The notes: a model not told the origin generated them from the letters alone. 5,357 bases of DNA from Bacteroidetes bacterium UBA4408 (GCA_002389785.1 DGQS01000071.1:1-5357); one strand, 5' to 3'; shown: positions 1-5,357, numbered from the stretch's first letter. Made by a program: numbers and translations.

Positions 1-30
1 AGTGCTCTAAACCAGCTGAGCTAAGCTCCC
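1..30 (-). tRNA. 5' part of a tRNA gene, cut by the window edge; identity not determinable
   Basis: Read on the minus strand, the first 30 bases form the 5' third of a tRNA: a 7-base acceptor strand GGGAGCT, T8-A9, a D stem GCTC/GAGC with an AGCTGGTTTA loop carrying the conserved A14, GG18-19 and A21, then A26 and the first two anticodon-stem bases. The gene starts at position 30 and runs leftwards out of the window. The anticodon is missing. Bacteroidota tRNA-Val often begins this way, but tRNA-Ala or another species is possible. The tRNA lies downstream of folC on the same strand but has its own promoter (47-77). Confidence 0.85.
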
Positions 31-46
31 TTATTTTTTGGGTGTG

Positions 47-77
47 CAAATATAGATACTTTTTCTTTTGGTCAAAA
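47..77 (-). promoter_or_regulatory. Bacteroidota-type promoter for the tRNA
   Basis: On the minus strand TTTTG (77-73) is followed after 18 bases by TATATTTG (54-47), a full match to the Bacteroidota -7 element TAnnTTTG with a -33 TTG element at normal spacing. Transcription would start near position 40, about 10 bases before the tRNA 5' end at 30. This is the best promoter in the window. The spacing and position are seen directly; activity is inferred. Confidence 0.7.
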
Positions 78-82
78 TTTAT

Positions 83-102
83 TTTAAAAAATATTTTTTA
101 AA
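83..102. terminator. A/T-only 20-bp perfect palindrome overlapping the folC stop codon
   Basis: Positions 83-102 form a perfect inverted repeat centred between 92 and 93, made only of A and T (TTT, six A, TA-type centre, six T, AAA). It covers the folC stop codon (98-100). It could form an A-U hairpin at the 3' end of the folC transcript and help to separate it from the tRNA unit. It has no GC pairs, so it is not a canonical intrinsic terminator, and in AT-rich DNA it may simply be composition. Confidence 0.25.
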
Positions 103-1393
103 GCACTTCTGCTACTGTAAACGTTGAGCCTCCAACAAAAACTAAATCTTCTTTTGTTGCTGCTTTTTCGGCTGCTTTTAGTGCCTCATTTACAGAGGAA
201 TAAACTTTACCTTTTAAGGAATGCTCCTTCGCTTTTTCTTGTAATATTTTTGCATCCAATGCCCTTGGTAAATCGGCCTTGCAAAAATAATAGAGCGCTT
301 TACTTGGGAACAAATGAAGTATTTTACTCAAGTCCTTATCATTCACTACTCCTAAAACAATGTGCAATTTTTTATGCTGAGTTAATTTCAATTGCTTCAT
401 TACCTCCTTTATTCCTGCTTCATTGTGTGCTGTATCGGCTATAACCAATGGCTTGCGATTAAGCACTTGCCAGCGACCTTGAAAATTGGTTTGCTCAACT
501 ACCTTGGCCATGCCCAATTTTATGTCCTTTTCGGTTACTACAAACGATTGTTGTTGCAACAACTCCACCGCCTGCAATACAGTACAACAATTTTTTTGTT
601 GATAATGACCCAGCAAAGGAATGCTCAATTTTTCTATAAAAACCTTACCATTTCTTAAAATATCCATCTCTTGCACAGGATTCACAGTGCCCTTTATACT
701 TGACTGTTGCACCTTGTAAACTTGGTCTGCAAAAAACAATTCAGCCTTGTTTTGTATGGCATACTTACTGAATATAAATCGCGATTCAGCCTGCATTTCG
801 CCAACTACAACCGGAGTCTTTAATTTAATAATTCCGGCTTTTTCAATGGCTATTTTTTCCAAGGTGTTTCCCAACAAAGCTTCGTGATCGAAACTAATGT
901 TGGTAATTACCGATAACAATGGTTTTATAACATTGGTCGAATCCAATCTTCCTCCCAAACCGGTTTCAATTACAGCAATATCCACTTGTTGCTTTTCAAA
1001 ATATTCAAAAGCCATTCCTACTGTAATCTCAAAAAAACTAGGTTTTATTTTTTCAAAGCCGTTCTTGTATTGCTCTACAAATTGAACAACGTCTTGCTGG
1101 CTTATTGGTTTACCATTTACTTTAATACGTTCTCTAAAATCCTTCAAGTGGGGCGAGGTATACAATCCTACTCGGTAACCTGCACATTGTAATATCGACG
1201 CCAGCATGTGCGATACCGAACCTTTTCCGTTGGTACCTGCAATGTGAATGCTCTTAAATTTTTTTTCAGGATTTCGAACCAGCTTTAATAGCGCTATTGT
1301 ATTGTTTAAATCTGCTTTATACGCAGCAGCGCCAATTCGCTGAAACATGGGCAAACTGGAATACAAGTATTCAAGGGTTTGTTTGTAATTCAT
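98..1393 (-). CDS. folC: bifunctional dihydrofolate synthase / folylpolyglutamate synthase
   Basis: FolC is a cytoplasmic Mur-ligase-fold enzyme that uses ATP to add L-glutamate to dihydropteroate (making dihydrofolate) and then further glutamates to folates. The 431-residue product is full length for the family. Visible motifs are the P-loop GTNGKGS (53-59), YTSPH (78-82), ETGLGGRLDSTN (143-154), the metal-site region TNISFDH (164-170), and EKAGIIK (184-190), whose Lys185 matches the KAGI lysine that is carbamylated in characterised FolC structures. GRW (306-308) and DTAHN (320-324, the usual D-x-AHN) begin the C-terminal domain, and FVGGSTFTVAE closes the protein. The ATG at 1393 gives the normal N-terminus; no clear Shine-Dalgarno sequence precedes it, as is common in this phylum. 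The gene follows tonB by 72 bp on the same strand and has its own candidate promoter. DHFS activity as well as FPGS is inferred from the family; no disruption is seen. Confidence 0.96.
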   Translation of the reverse strand: MNYKQTLEYLYSSLPMFQRIGAAAYKADLNNTIALLKLVRNPEKKFKSIHIAGTNGKGSVSHMLASILQCAGYRVGLYTSPHLKDFRERIKVNGKPISQQDVVQFVEQYKNGFEKIKPSFFEITVGMAFEYFEKQQVDIAVIETGLGGRLDSTNVIKPLLSVITNISFDHEALLGNTLEKIAIEKAGIIKLKTPVVVGEMQAESRFIFSKYAIQNKAELFFADQVYKVQQSSIKGTVNPVQEMDILRNGKVFIEKLSIPLLGHYQQKNCCTVLQAVELLQQQSFVVTEKDIKLGMAKVVEQTNFQGRWQVLNRKPLVIADTAHNEAGIKEVMKQLKLTQHKKLHIVLGVVNDKDLSKILHLFPSKALYYFCKADLPRALDAKILQEKAKEHSLKGKVYSSVNEALKAAEKAATKEDLVFVGGSTFTVAEVL

Positions 1394-1410
1394 ACTTGCT
1401 AAAAATTTTG

Positions 1411-1442
1411 CGAATATACTTCTTAACTTTTAGCGCAACAAA
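1411..1442 (-). promoter_or_regulatory. candidate promoter for folC
   Basis: In the 72-bp tonB-folC gap the minus strand reads TTTG (1442-1439), 20 bases, then TATATTCG (1418-1411), one base away from TAnnTTTG. A second TTG (1438-1436) gives a 17-base spacer. Transcription would begin near 1404, leaving a leader of only about ten bases before the ATG at 1393. Read-through from the exbB operon is equally possible, as no hairpin terminator is visible in the gap. Confidence 0.4.
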
Positions 1443-1465
1443 TTGAATTTTAAGCGGAAAGAGAT

Positions 1466-2329
1466 TTATTGCAACAAGAAATTGTATACAATGGTACCTC
1501 TTTGTTCATCGGGAGCATCGGCTTTTGCATTGAATTTTGCACGCAAAGCGGCTTGTTTGGCTTTTTCTAATAAATAAGAGTTGGTAGTAGTGGATCCTTT
1601 AACTCCCGGCTTGGCGCTAATTACATTGCCCATTTTATCCACCGAAATTTCAACCACAACACGTCCTTCCACCTGCTGAGTATACTCAGGTAAAGGTATT
1701 TTTTGCGACTTTCTACCCCCTAAGCTATACGAAATTCCTGTACCATCACCTCCTGGTCCTGTAGCTCCGGGTGTATCTCCTTTACCTCCTCCGGGTCCGT
1801 GGTATTTTGAATCCATACTTCCGTCAGGGGAACCTTGATCTCCGGGTTTTCCTGTTTCGCCTTCGCTTCCTGTGCTACCACCTTGAGTTTTACTTTTGCC
1901 CTTGTACAATGAATTGGTATTCACCACAGGCTTTACCGGTTCTTCAATTTTTACAGAATTTTCAACCGGTTTAACCGAAGTCTCCACTTTAGGCTTTTCT
2001 TTCAATACTTCCGGTGCATCTTCAGTTTCTTGGGTTACCACAGCATCTTCCTGCGGAGCTGTTAGATTTTCGATTTTTGTTTTTACCTCTTCACTTAATT
2101 CAGGTGCTTGCGAGTTTTTAATACTGCTGGCTTCTCTGGGTTGTACTTCGCCCATGCCATCATCGGATGTACCAAAATTAACTTCTATACCCGGACTACC
2201 TGCTTCCGGAAAAGGAGGCAATGGGGTTTTGAAAACTATAAATAAAAACAGCAGCAATAACAAAACATGAAATAGCAATGTTCCTGCTAATGCAGCTATG
2301 CGACTGTTGTTGTTTTCCTCGCCGGTCAT
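1466..2329 (-). CDS. tonB: energy transducer TonB with a long Gly-rich, partly collagen-like linker
   Basis: This 287-residue protein has the order expected of TonB: a short cytoplasmic N-terminus, one membrane segment (about 11-33) with His21 in the place of the functionally important TonB transmembrane His, a periplasmic linker, and a TonB C-terminal domain (about 212-287: PEYTQQVEGRVVVEISVD, then GTIVYNFLLQ). Just after the membrane is a motif familiar in Bacteroidota TonB proteins (GIEVNFGTSDDGMGE, 47-61). The linker is Pro/Lys/Glu-rich at 80-137, then Gly-rich at 149-206, ending in GISYSLGGRK. TonB carries energy from the ExbB-ExbD motor to outer-membrane receptors. Its ATG follows the exbD stop after a single base, so translation is probably coupled. 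The C-terminal domain is divergent from the second TonB in this window; which receptors it serves cannot be told. Confidence 0.9.
   Translation of the reverse strand: MTGEENNNSRIAALAGTLLFHVLLLLLFLFIVFKTPLPPFPEAGSPGIEVNFGTSDDGMGEVQPREASSIKNSQAPELSEEVKTKIENLTAPQEDAVVTQETEDAPEVLKEKPKVETSVKPVENSVKIEEPVKPVVNTNSLYKGKSKTQGGSTGSEGETGKPGDQGSPDGSMDSKYHGPGGGKGDTPGATGPGGDGTGISYSLGGRKSQKIPLPEYTQQVEGRVVVEISVDKMGNVISAKPGVKGSTTTNSYLLEKAKQAALRAKFNAKADAPDEQRGTIVYNFLLQ
1826..1879 (-). repeat. six consecutive Gly-X-Y codon triplets in tonB (collagen-like tract)
   Basis: These 54 bases encode residues 151-168 of the Gly-rich TonB: GST GSE GET GKP GDQ GSP, an unbroken Gly-X-Y run with Pro in two Y positions. A less regular Gly-rich stretch (178-198) follows. 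At the DNA level the unit is not a near-identical tandem repeat, so the pattern is held at the protein level. A stable collagen triple helix normally needs a longer run, so an extended flexible linker is the safer reading. Confidence 0.75.
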
Positions 2330-2330
2330 G

Positions 2331-2732
2331 CTACTTTGTTGTTTTAGCCGCCATTACCATGCGTACCTTTAATTTGTTTCCAATTTCAAGTACGTCTACC
2401 AAATCTTGCACAGTAAGCGAATTATCTACACGTAAAACTACGGTTGCCTCAGCAACTCCACTTATCAAAATACCTAATTGACTTTCCAAATTTTCAAAAG
2501 CAATTGGTTTATTGTTCAAATAAATTTCTTTGTCTTTTGAAATGTCGATAGTAAATTGTTGCTTGCTCATGGTTTGTACCGATGAAGCTTTTGGCAAAAG
2601 CAGTTTTATTACACTTGGATTCACCAAAGTAGAGACAATTAAAAAAAACAGCATCAAGAAAAACATGATATCACTCATGCTGGATGCTCCTACCTCGGCG
2701 GCAAATCGATGCTTGTTTCTTCTTAAACTCAT
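2331..2732 (-). CDS. exbD: ExbD-type biopolymer transport protein
   Basis: This 133-residue product has normal ExbD length. It has a basic cytoplasmic N-terminus (MSLRRNKHRF), one membrane helix (about 20-38) that begins SSMSDIMFFLMLFFLI, and a periplasmic domain (about 45-130). Asp21 sits at the position of the single membrane Asp of ExbD (Asp25 in E. coli) that takes part in proton passage. The periplasmic part carries the family pattern of short strands and helices (FTIDISKDKEIYLNNKPI, then VVLRVDNSLTVQDLVDVLE), which binds TonB or the peptidoglycan side. Its ATG overlaps the exbB stop codon by 4 bp (ATGA), and its TAG lies one base before the tonB ATG. TolR is the related alternative, but the tonB neighbour favours ExbD. 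Confidence 0.94.
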   Translation of the reverse strand: MSLRRNKHRFAAEVGASSMSDIMFFLMLFFLIVSTLVNPSVIKLLLPKASSVQTMSKQQFTIDISKDKEIYLNNKPIAFENLESQLGILISGVAEATVVLRVDNSLTVQDLVDVLEIGNKLKVRMVMAAKTTK

Positions 2733-3463
2733 AGGGCTGGTTCCTGAAGTAAATCAATAAATTCAACACTGGCAGTTTCCATTTTAGCTACCACACTGTC
2801 AACCATCATGCTTAAAATATGATAGCCTACATATGCAAAAATACCCACCACTAATCCCGCTGCACTGGTAATCATTTTCTCATACAGTCCACCCGAAATT
2901 AAACCAATACTAATGTTATCGGCGAGAGATATATTGTAAAATATTTTAATTACCCCGCTAATGGTTCCTATAAATCCAAACATGGGTGCAATACCTGCAA
3001 TGATTCCAAGTATGTTTAAATTTTTCTCGAGTTTGGCAACTTCTAATTTACCTACTCCTTCAATGGCTGATTCAACTTCCTTTATTGGCTTATCTATTCG
3101 GTTCAATCCTTTCTCTATCATTTTATAAACCGGTGCAGAACTACTTTTGGTAAATGCTTTAGCAGCAGTTATGTTTCCATTTTTCACATAGTCTTTAATG
3201 GTTAACATAAAATTACTTTCCAGTTTATTTGCTTTACGGATAATTATCCAACGCTCAATTAAGATATAAATGCTCAACACCGAAAGTATCCCAATTGGAA
3301 TCATGATATACCCACCTTTCATAATTAAGGTAAGTAAGGAAAGTGAATCCTCTTTTGGAGCGACTGGTGCTGCAACTGCTGCTACCGTTGAGGCTGCATG
3401 GGCTAGCGTATCTTGCACAGCACCTGTGGTTGTGGTTATTTGCAATAAAATGGATGATAGCAT
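2729..3463 (-). CDS. exbB: ExbB-type (MotA/TolQ/ExbB family) proton channel protein
   Basis: ExbB is the pentameric scaffold of the proton-driven TonB motor in the inner membrane. I start it at the ATG at 3463 (244 residues, MLSSILLQITTTT). A longer frame to 3538 would need a TTG start and adds 25 residues. Features in the 244-residue numbering are an Ala/Thr-rich N-terminal segment (9-37), TM1 about 51-75 (GGYIMIPIGILSVLSIYILI, then ERW), a cytoplasmic domain (76-148), TM2 about 150-175 with APMFGFIGT (159-167), and TM3 about 197-222. Thr167 matches E. coli ExbB Thr148; Glu195 matches Glu176; the Thr181 position appears to be Ser200, next to Thr199. The stop codon overlaps exbD (ATGA). A MotA or TolQ role is less likely given exbD and tonB downstream. 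Confidence 0.93.
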   Translation of the reverse strand: MLSSILLQITTTTGAVQDTLAHAASTVAAVAAPVAPKEDSLSLLTLIMKGGYIMIPIGILSVLSIYILIERWIIIRKANKLESNFMLTIKDYVKNGNITAAKAFTKSSSAPVYKMIEKGLNRIDKPIKEVESAIEGVGKLEVAKLEKNLNILGIIAGIAPMFGFIGTISGVIKIFYNISLADNISIGLISGGLYEKMITSAAGLVVGIFAYVGYHILSMMVDSVVAKMETASVEFIDLLQEPAL

Positions 3464-3492
3464 GTGGTATAATTTTATGTTTAAAATATGCG

Positions 3493-3526
3493 CTAAAGTA
3501 GCGAGAATGATAGGTGAATAACTCAA
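3493..3526 (-). promoter_or_regulatory. weak candidate promoter for exbB-exbD-tonB
   Basis: On the minus strand TACTTTAG (3500-3493) matches TAnnTTTG at all but one fixed base and lies about 30 bases before the chosen exbB ATG at 3463. The nearest TTG (3526-3524) is 23 bases upstream, longer than usual. If real, transcription would start downstream of the alternative TTG start at 3538, which supports the shorter ExbB. The match is too weak to exclude co-transcription from the upstream tonB. Confidence 0.25.
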
Positions 3527-3616
3527 TTGTAATTGCAACTTATAAACAGCATTTTGTTAGTTGAGTAAGCTGCAATGCCAGCTTGATAAGTGCTTTGATT
3601 TTAGAGACAAAAACAA

Positions 3617-3645
3617 ACCTGGTTAACTAAAGATTGAAATCAGGT
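3617..3645 (-). terminator. weak hairpin after the upstream tonB
   Basis: Just past the stop codon of the second tonB, the minus strand has ACCTG (3645-3641) and CAGGT (3621-3617), able to pair across a 19-base loop, followed by TTGTTTTTG. The stem is only five pairs and the loop is large, so it is at best a weak terminator. The 3464-3659 gap holds no gene that I can support. Confidence 0.18.
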
Positions 3646-3659
3646 GTTTCCTGAAAATA

Positions 3660-4490
3660 TCAATTTCTTACCAATTCAAATCGAACAGGTAAATTATAAA
3701 ATACAGCTACGTTTTTTCCTTTATACATTCCAGGTTTAAAATCAGGAAACAGGTTTATCACACGAATCACTTCTTCATCACAGTCAGAAAAAATTCCGCG
3801 TTTAATTTTTACCTGCGTAACTTTTCCAAATTCATCTACAACAAAAGATGCATGTACGGTTCCATGAATTCCATTTTCTCTTGCGCTTGCAGGAAACTTT
3901 ACATTCCTGGCTAAAAACTCCATCAGCTTTGCTTCACCACCGGGAAATTCAGGCAATGCATCCAGACCGGCACTTTCCAGTATGTTTCCCTTGTTTTCTG
4001 AGAGCAGTGATCCTGCAGGTTCAGAAGTTATACTAGCGATTGCATTAGCGCTTAATCCGAGATCCGGAGTGGTTTGTGCTATACCGGGTTCGCTTACAGG
4101 CTCTGCAATTTTCTTTTCTTCCGCTGGTAAAACAACATCCTTCACAACGAGTGGTACCACTTTATTTTCATTGTTAAAAGGCTTGGCCTGTTCTATTGTT
4201 TTAGTAGGATGTGTGACAGGTGGATTGGTTTTTTTTAAGTACGACAAATCAACATCAATGATTAATTGGTCAATCATCTGCTTCGTAGCCGGCAGAACAG
4301 TTTCACTGTTATTTCTGTTCATTGCACTAAATCCTCCTGCAAAAATAAGCAGCAAAAGCATCGCTGCAAAAAAGGACTTGATAAGGCTTTCATTATATTC
4401 CTTGCGGATTACATAAGCACCATAATTTTTGTTTCTGTTTTCAAACAACAATTCATTAAAGTTGCTTGATGCATTTTTTAAATTTCTCAT
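3660..4490 (-). CDS. tonB: second energy transducer TonB (Bacteroidota type, juxtamembrane FENRNKNYGAY motif)
   Basis: With the ATG at 4490 the product has 276 residues. The cytoplasmic N-terminus (11-32) is NELLFENRNKNYGAYVIR and similar, a signature seen before the membrane helix in many Bacteroidota TonB proteins. One membrane segment follows (about 38-55, SFFAAMLLLLIFAGG). The periplasmic linker (56-178) is Pro/Lys/Glu-containing. The TonB C-terminal domain (about 180-274) opens with PEFPGGEAKLMEFL, continues KFPASARENGIHGTV and FVVDEFGKVTQVKI, and ends YNLPVRFEL. This is the classic PF03544-type end that contacts TonB boxes of receptors. The frame stays open to an ATG at 4568 (302 residues) and another at 4544, but those 26 extra residues show no family feature, and A-rich DNA precedes 4490. 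The gene lies upstream of exbB on the same strand with a gap of about 200 bp, so it may be transcribed separately. Its domain type differs from the tonB at 1466-2329. Confidence 0.92.
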   Translation of the reverse strand: MRNLKNASSNFNELLFENRNKNYGAYVIRKEYNESLIKSFFAAMLLLLIFAGGFSAMNRNNSETVLPATKQMIDQLIIDVDLSYLKKTNPPVTHPTKTIEQAKPFNNENKVVPLVVKDVVLPAEEKKIAEPVSEPGIAQTTPDLGLSANAIASITSEPAGSLLSENKGNILESAGLDALPEFPGGEAKLMEFLARNVKFPASARENGIHGTVHASFVVDEFGKVTQVKIKRGIFSDCDEEVIRVINLFPDFKPGMYKGKNVAVFYNLPVRFELVRN

Positions 4491-4657
4491 AGCATTGTTT
4501 TTTGATTGTTTGATGCATGGATGCAAGCTTGCTTTTAATTCCATAAAGCGGAAAACATCCTTTACCATTTGTAACGCCAGCCGATGATTTTTATTGTTTT
4601 AAAAATCGTTCATCTACATTAAACTAGTTTACTAGCAAGAGAAATAATTACCTATAA

Positions 4658-4665
4658 CAAATTTA
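4658..4665 (-). promoter_or_regulatory. candidate -7 element for the second tonB
   Basis: The minus strand reads TAAATTTG here, a full match to TAnnTTTG. The nearest upstream TTG (4692-4690) is 24 bases away, longer than typical. Transcription would start near 4650 and give a leader of about 160 bases to the ATG at 4490, or about 80 to the one at 4568. A second full match (4819-4812) lies further upstream without a suitable TTG. Confidence 0.3.
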
Positions 4666-4782
4666 CTATTCTCAATTTATATTAGCTTACAACAAGCGCT
4701 CACTATCATTGAGTTCCGGAAGAAACCCACCAAATTTTTTACTGACTTATTTTCGAAATAATTATTGTGAAAGATGAATAAA

Positions 4783-4804
4783 ATCATCCTTTTATCATCC
4801 CTTT
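4783..4804. repeat. 11-bp tandem direct repeat upstream of the HhH gene
   Basis: ATCATCCTTTT (4783-4793) is followed at once by ATCATCCCTTT (4794-4804), 10 of 11 bases identical and spaced by about one helical turn. The first copy also forms the right arm of the GATGA/TCATC dyad (4773-4788). It lies about 30 bp upstream of the HhH -7 element, where an activator could bind, but no known binding motif is recognised. Confidence 0.4.
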
Positions 4805-4832
4805 TTGAACTCAAATTTAACTGGTGTGCTCC

Positions 4833-4840
4833 TACTTTTG
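4833..4840 (+). promoter_or_regulatory. candidate -7 element for the HhH gene
   Basis: TACTTTTG matches TAnnTTTG fully and lies 25 bases before the ATG at 4866, so transcription would start near 4846. The nearest TTTG (4804-4807) is 25 bases upstream, longer than the usual spacing, so the -33 element is weak or absent. Confidence 0.4.
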
Positions 4841-4854
4841 AAAGCATCAATTTC

Positions 4855-4858
4855 GGAG
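4855..4858 (+). promoter_or_regulatory. Shine-Dalgarno-like GGAG before the HhH gene
   Basis: GGAG ends seven bases before the ATG at 4866. This is the only start in the window with a clear Shine-Dalgarno-like element at good spacing, and it fixes the start of the gene. Confidence 0.5.
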
Positions 4859-4865
4859 CTTAGGC

Positions 4866-5357
4866 ATGTTAACTTTTTTAAAAAACTATCTCACTTTTAA
4901 TAAACGTGATAGAAACGGTATTATAGTATTGTTGCTGCTGTTGCTTTTTATGCTTGTATTTAATACCTTTCAAGATGCCTTGCTTCCTGCCGAAAGTATC
5001 GATTTTAGTAGATTTAACTCTGCTATCGAATCCATGGCTTTAGCCGAAAAAAGTGCTACACACCACTACCCAAATAAGCCCTATCAGCGCAATGATTCTT
5101 TACCATCACAGCACTACCAAACTAAATCAACTCAATTAAACGAGCCATTTAATTTTAATCCCAATAACTTAAGTGAAGAAAAATGGCTTGCTTTGGGTCT
5201 TTCTCAAAAACAAATAAAAATTCTAAAAAAGTACGAAAGCAAAGGAGGAAAATTTTATAAAAAGGAGGACCTTAAAAAAATCTATGGAATCAGCGATTGG
5301 ATGTATACCCGGCTCGAACCATACATCCAGTTAGTACCCATAAAAGGGAAAGACAGT
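4866..5357 (+). CDS. membrane-anchored helix-hairpin-helix (ComEA-like) protein, 3' end outside the window
   Basis: The frame is open from the ATG at 4866 to the window end (164 codons, no stop). The N-terminus MLTFLKNYLTFNKRDRNG is basic and is followed by one hydrophobic segment (about 18-32, IIVLLLLLLFMLVF), so the protein is probably anchored with its body outside the cytoplasm. A polar, low-complexity spacer (40-95) leads to FNFNPNNLSEEKWLALGLS (96-113) and the HhH core QIKILKKYESKGGKFYKKED, then IYGISDWMYTRLEPYI (139-154). This form (Asn-rich entry, GLS, KGGKF, YGI) is the ComEA-type HhH repeat found in Bacteroidota proteins with a KRxRNG membrane start. ComEA binds incoming DNA in natural transformation; whether this relative does so is unknown. 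More HhH repeats probably follow beyond the edge. Confidence 0.88.
   Translation, partial: MLTFLKNYLTFNKRDRNGIIVLLLLLLFMLVFNTFQDALLPAESIDFSRFNSAIESMALAEKSATHHYPNKPYQRNDSLPSQHYQTKSTQLNEPFNFNPNNLSEEKWLALGLSQKQIKILKKYESKGGKFYKKEDLKKIYGISDWMYTRLEPYIQLVPIKGKDS

Larger units (their letters stand above)
4569..4865. other. divergent intergenic region between tonB and the HhH gene
   Basis: About 300 bp (375 bp if tonB starts at 4490) separate the divergent genes, and no long ORF is present. Visible structures are a perfect 12-bp palindrome TAAACTAGTTTA (4620-4631), a 10-bp palindrome AATAATTATT (4757-4766), a GATGA/TCATC dyad with a 6-base loop (4773-4788), an 11-bp tandem repeat (4783-4804), promoter-like sites in both directions, and a 29-codon ORF (4774-4863). 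Any of the small dyads could be operators, but AT-rich DNA yields such short palindromes by chance. Confidence 0.6.

Noticed and set aside
1896..2270. 124-codon plus-strand open frame
   Set aside because: Antisense to the linker and N-terminus of the Gly-rich tonB; its Ser/Thr/Gly-rich product is a reflection of the linker codons.
2836..2843. Full TAnnTTTG match on the minus strand inside exbB
   Set aside because: No TTG at suitable spacing was sought out as support, it lies within a coding region, and such 6-fixed-base matches are frequent in AT-rich DNA.
3982..4416. 144-codon open frame on the plus strand
   Set aside because: It lies wholly opposite the second tonB, whose domain and membrane pattern are clear; its product shows no recognisable family and it is best seen as an antisense shadow.
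4491..4568. 26-residue N-terminal extension of the second TonB
   Set aside because: The frame is open to an ATG at 4568, but the extra residues lack family features, and typical homologues begin shortly before the FENRNKNYGAY motif. The longer start cannot be fully excluded.
1..5357. Mobile element, CRISPR array, toxin-antitoxin or defence genes
   Set aside because: No transposase or integrase motifs, no spaced identical repeats, and no tRNA-linked attachment duplication are visible; all major ORFs are accounted for by housekeeping or TonB-system genes.

Overview
The window looks like a piece of a Bacteroidota (Bacteroidetes) chromosome. Three things point there: low GC content; promoter-like sites of the TTG / TAnnTTTG type used by the sigma factor of that phylum, instead of TTGACA/TATAAT; and protein families in their Bacteroidota form. 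The latter include two TonB types, an ExbB with an Ala/Thr-rich N-terminus, a bifunctional FolC, and a membrane-anchored helix-hairpin-helix (HhH) protein. The genus cannot be named from this sequence.

Layout, left to right. Positions 1-30 hold the 5' end of a tRNA on the minus strand, cut by the window edge, with a good promoter at 47-77. folC (98-1393, minus) encodes dihydrofolate/folylpolyglutamate synthase. After a 72-bp gap with a candidate promoter come three tightly packed minus-strand genes, which in transcription order are exbB (3463-2729), exbD (2732-2331) and a tonB with a Gly-rich linker (2329-1466). exbB and exbD overlap by 4 bp (ATGA), and exbD and tonB are separated by one base, so these three are almost certainly one translationally coupled operon. 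A further gap of about 200 bp separates them from a second, different tonB (4490-3660, minus). A divergent intergenic region (about 4491-4865) follows. The window ends inside a plus-strand gene (4866 to beyond 5357) for an HhH protein with one N-terminal membrane segment.

Together, the ExbB and ExbD proteins form an inner-membrane proton channel. Its energy is passed by TonB across the periplasm to TonB-dependent outer-membrane receptors (SusC/RagA-type and siderophore receptors in this phylum). Two TonB types beside one ExbBD pair suggests a choice of transducers on a shared motor. folC is a housekeeping gene at the 3' end of this run and has no obvious functional link to energy transduction.

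I found no evidence of a mobile element, CRISPR array, defence system or wholly new system. The more unusual points are the collagen-like Gly-X-Y tract in the first TonB, the two-TonB arrangement, and an intergenic region with small dyads, an 11-bp tandem repeat and a 29-codon ORF that stops two bases before the HhH gene.
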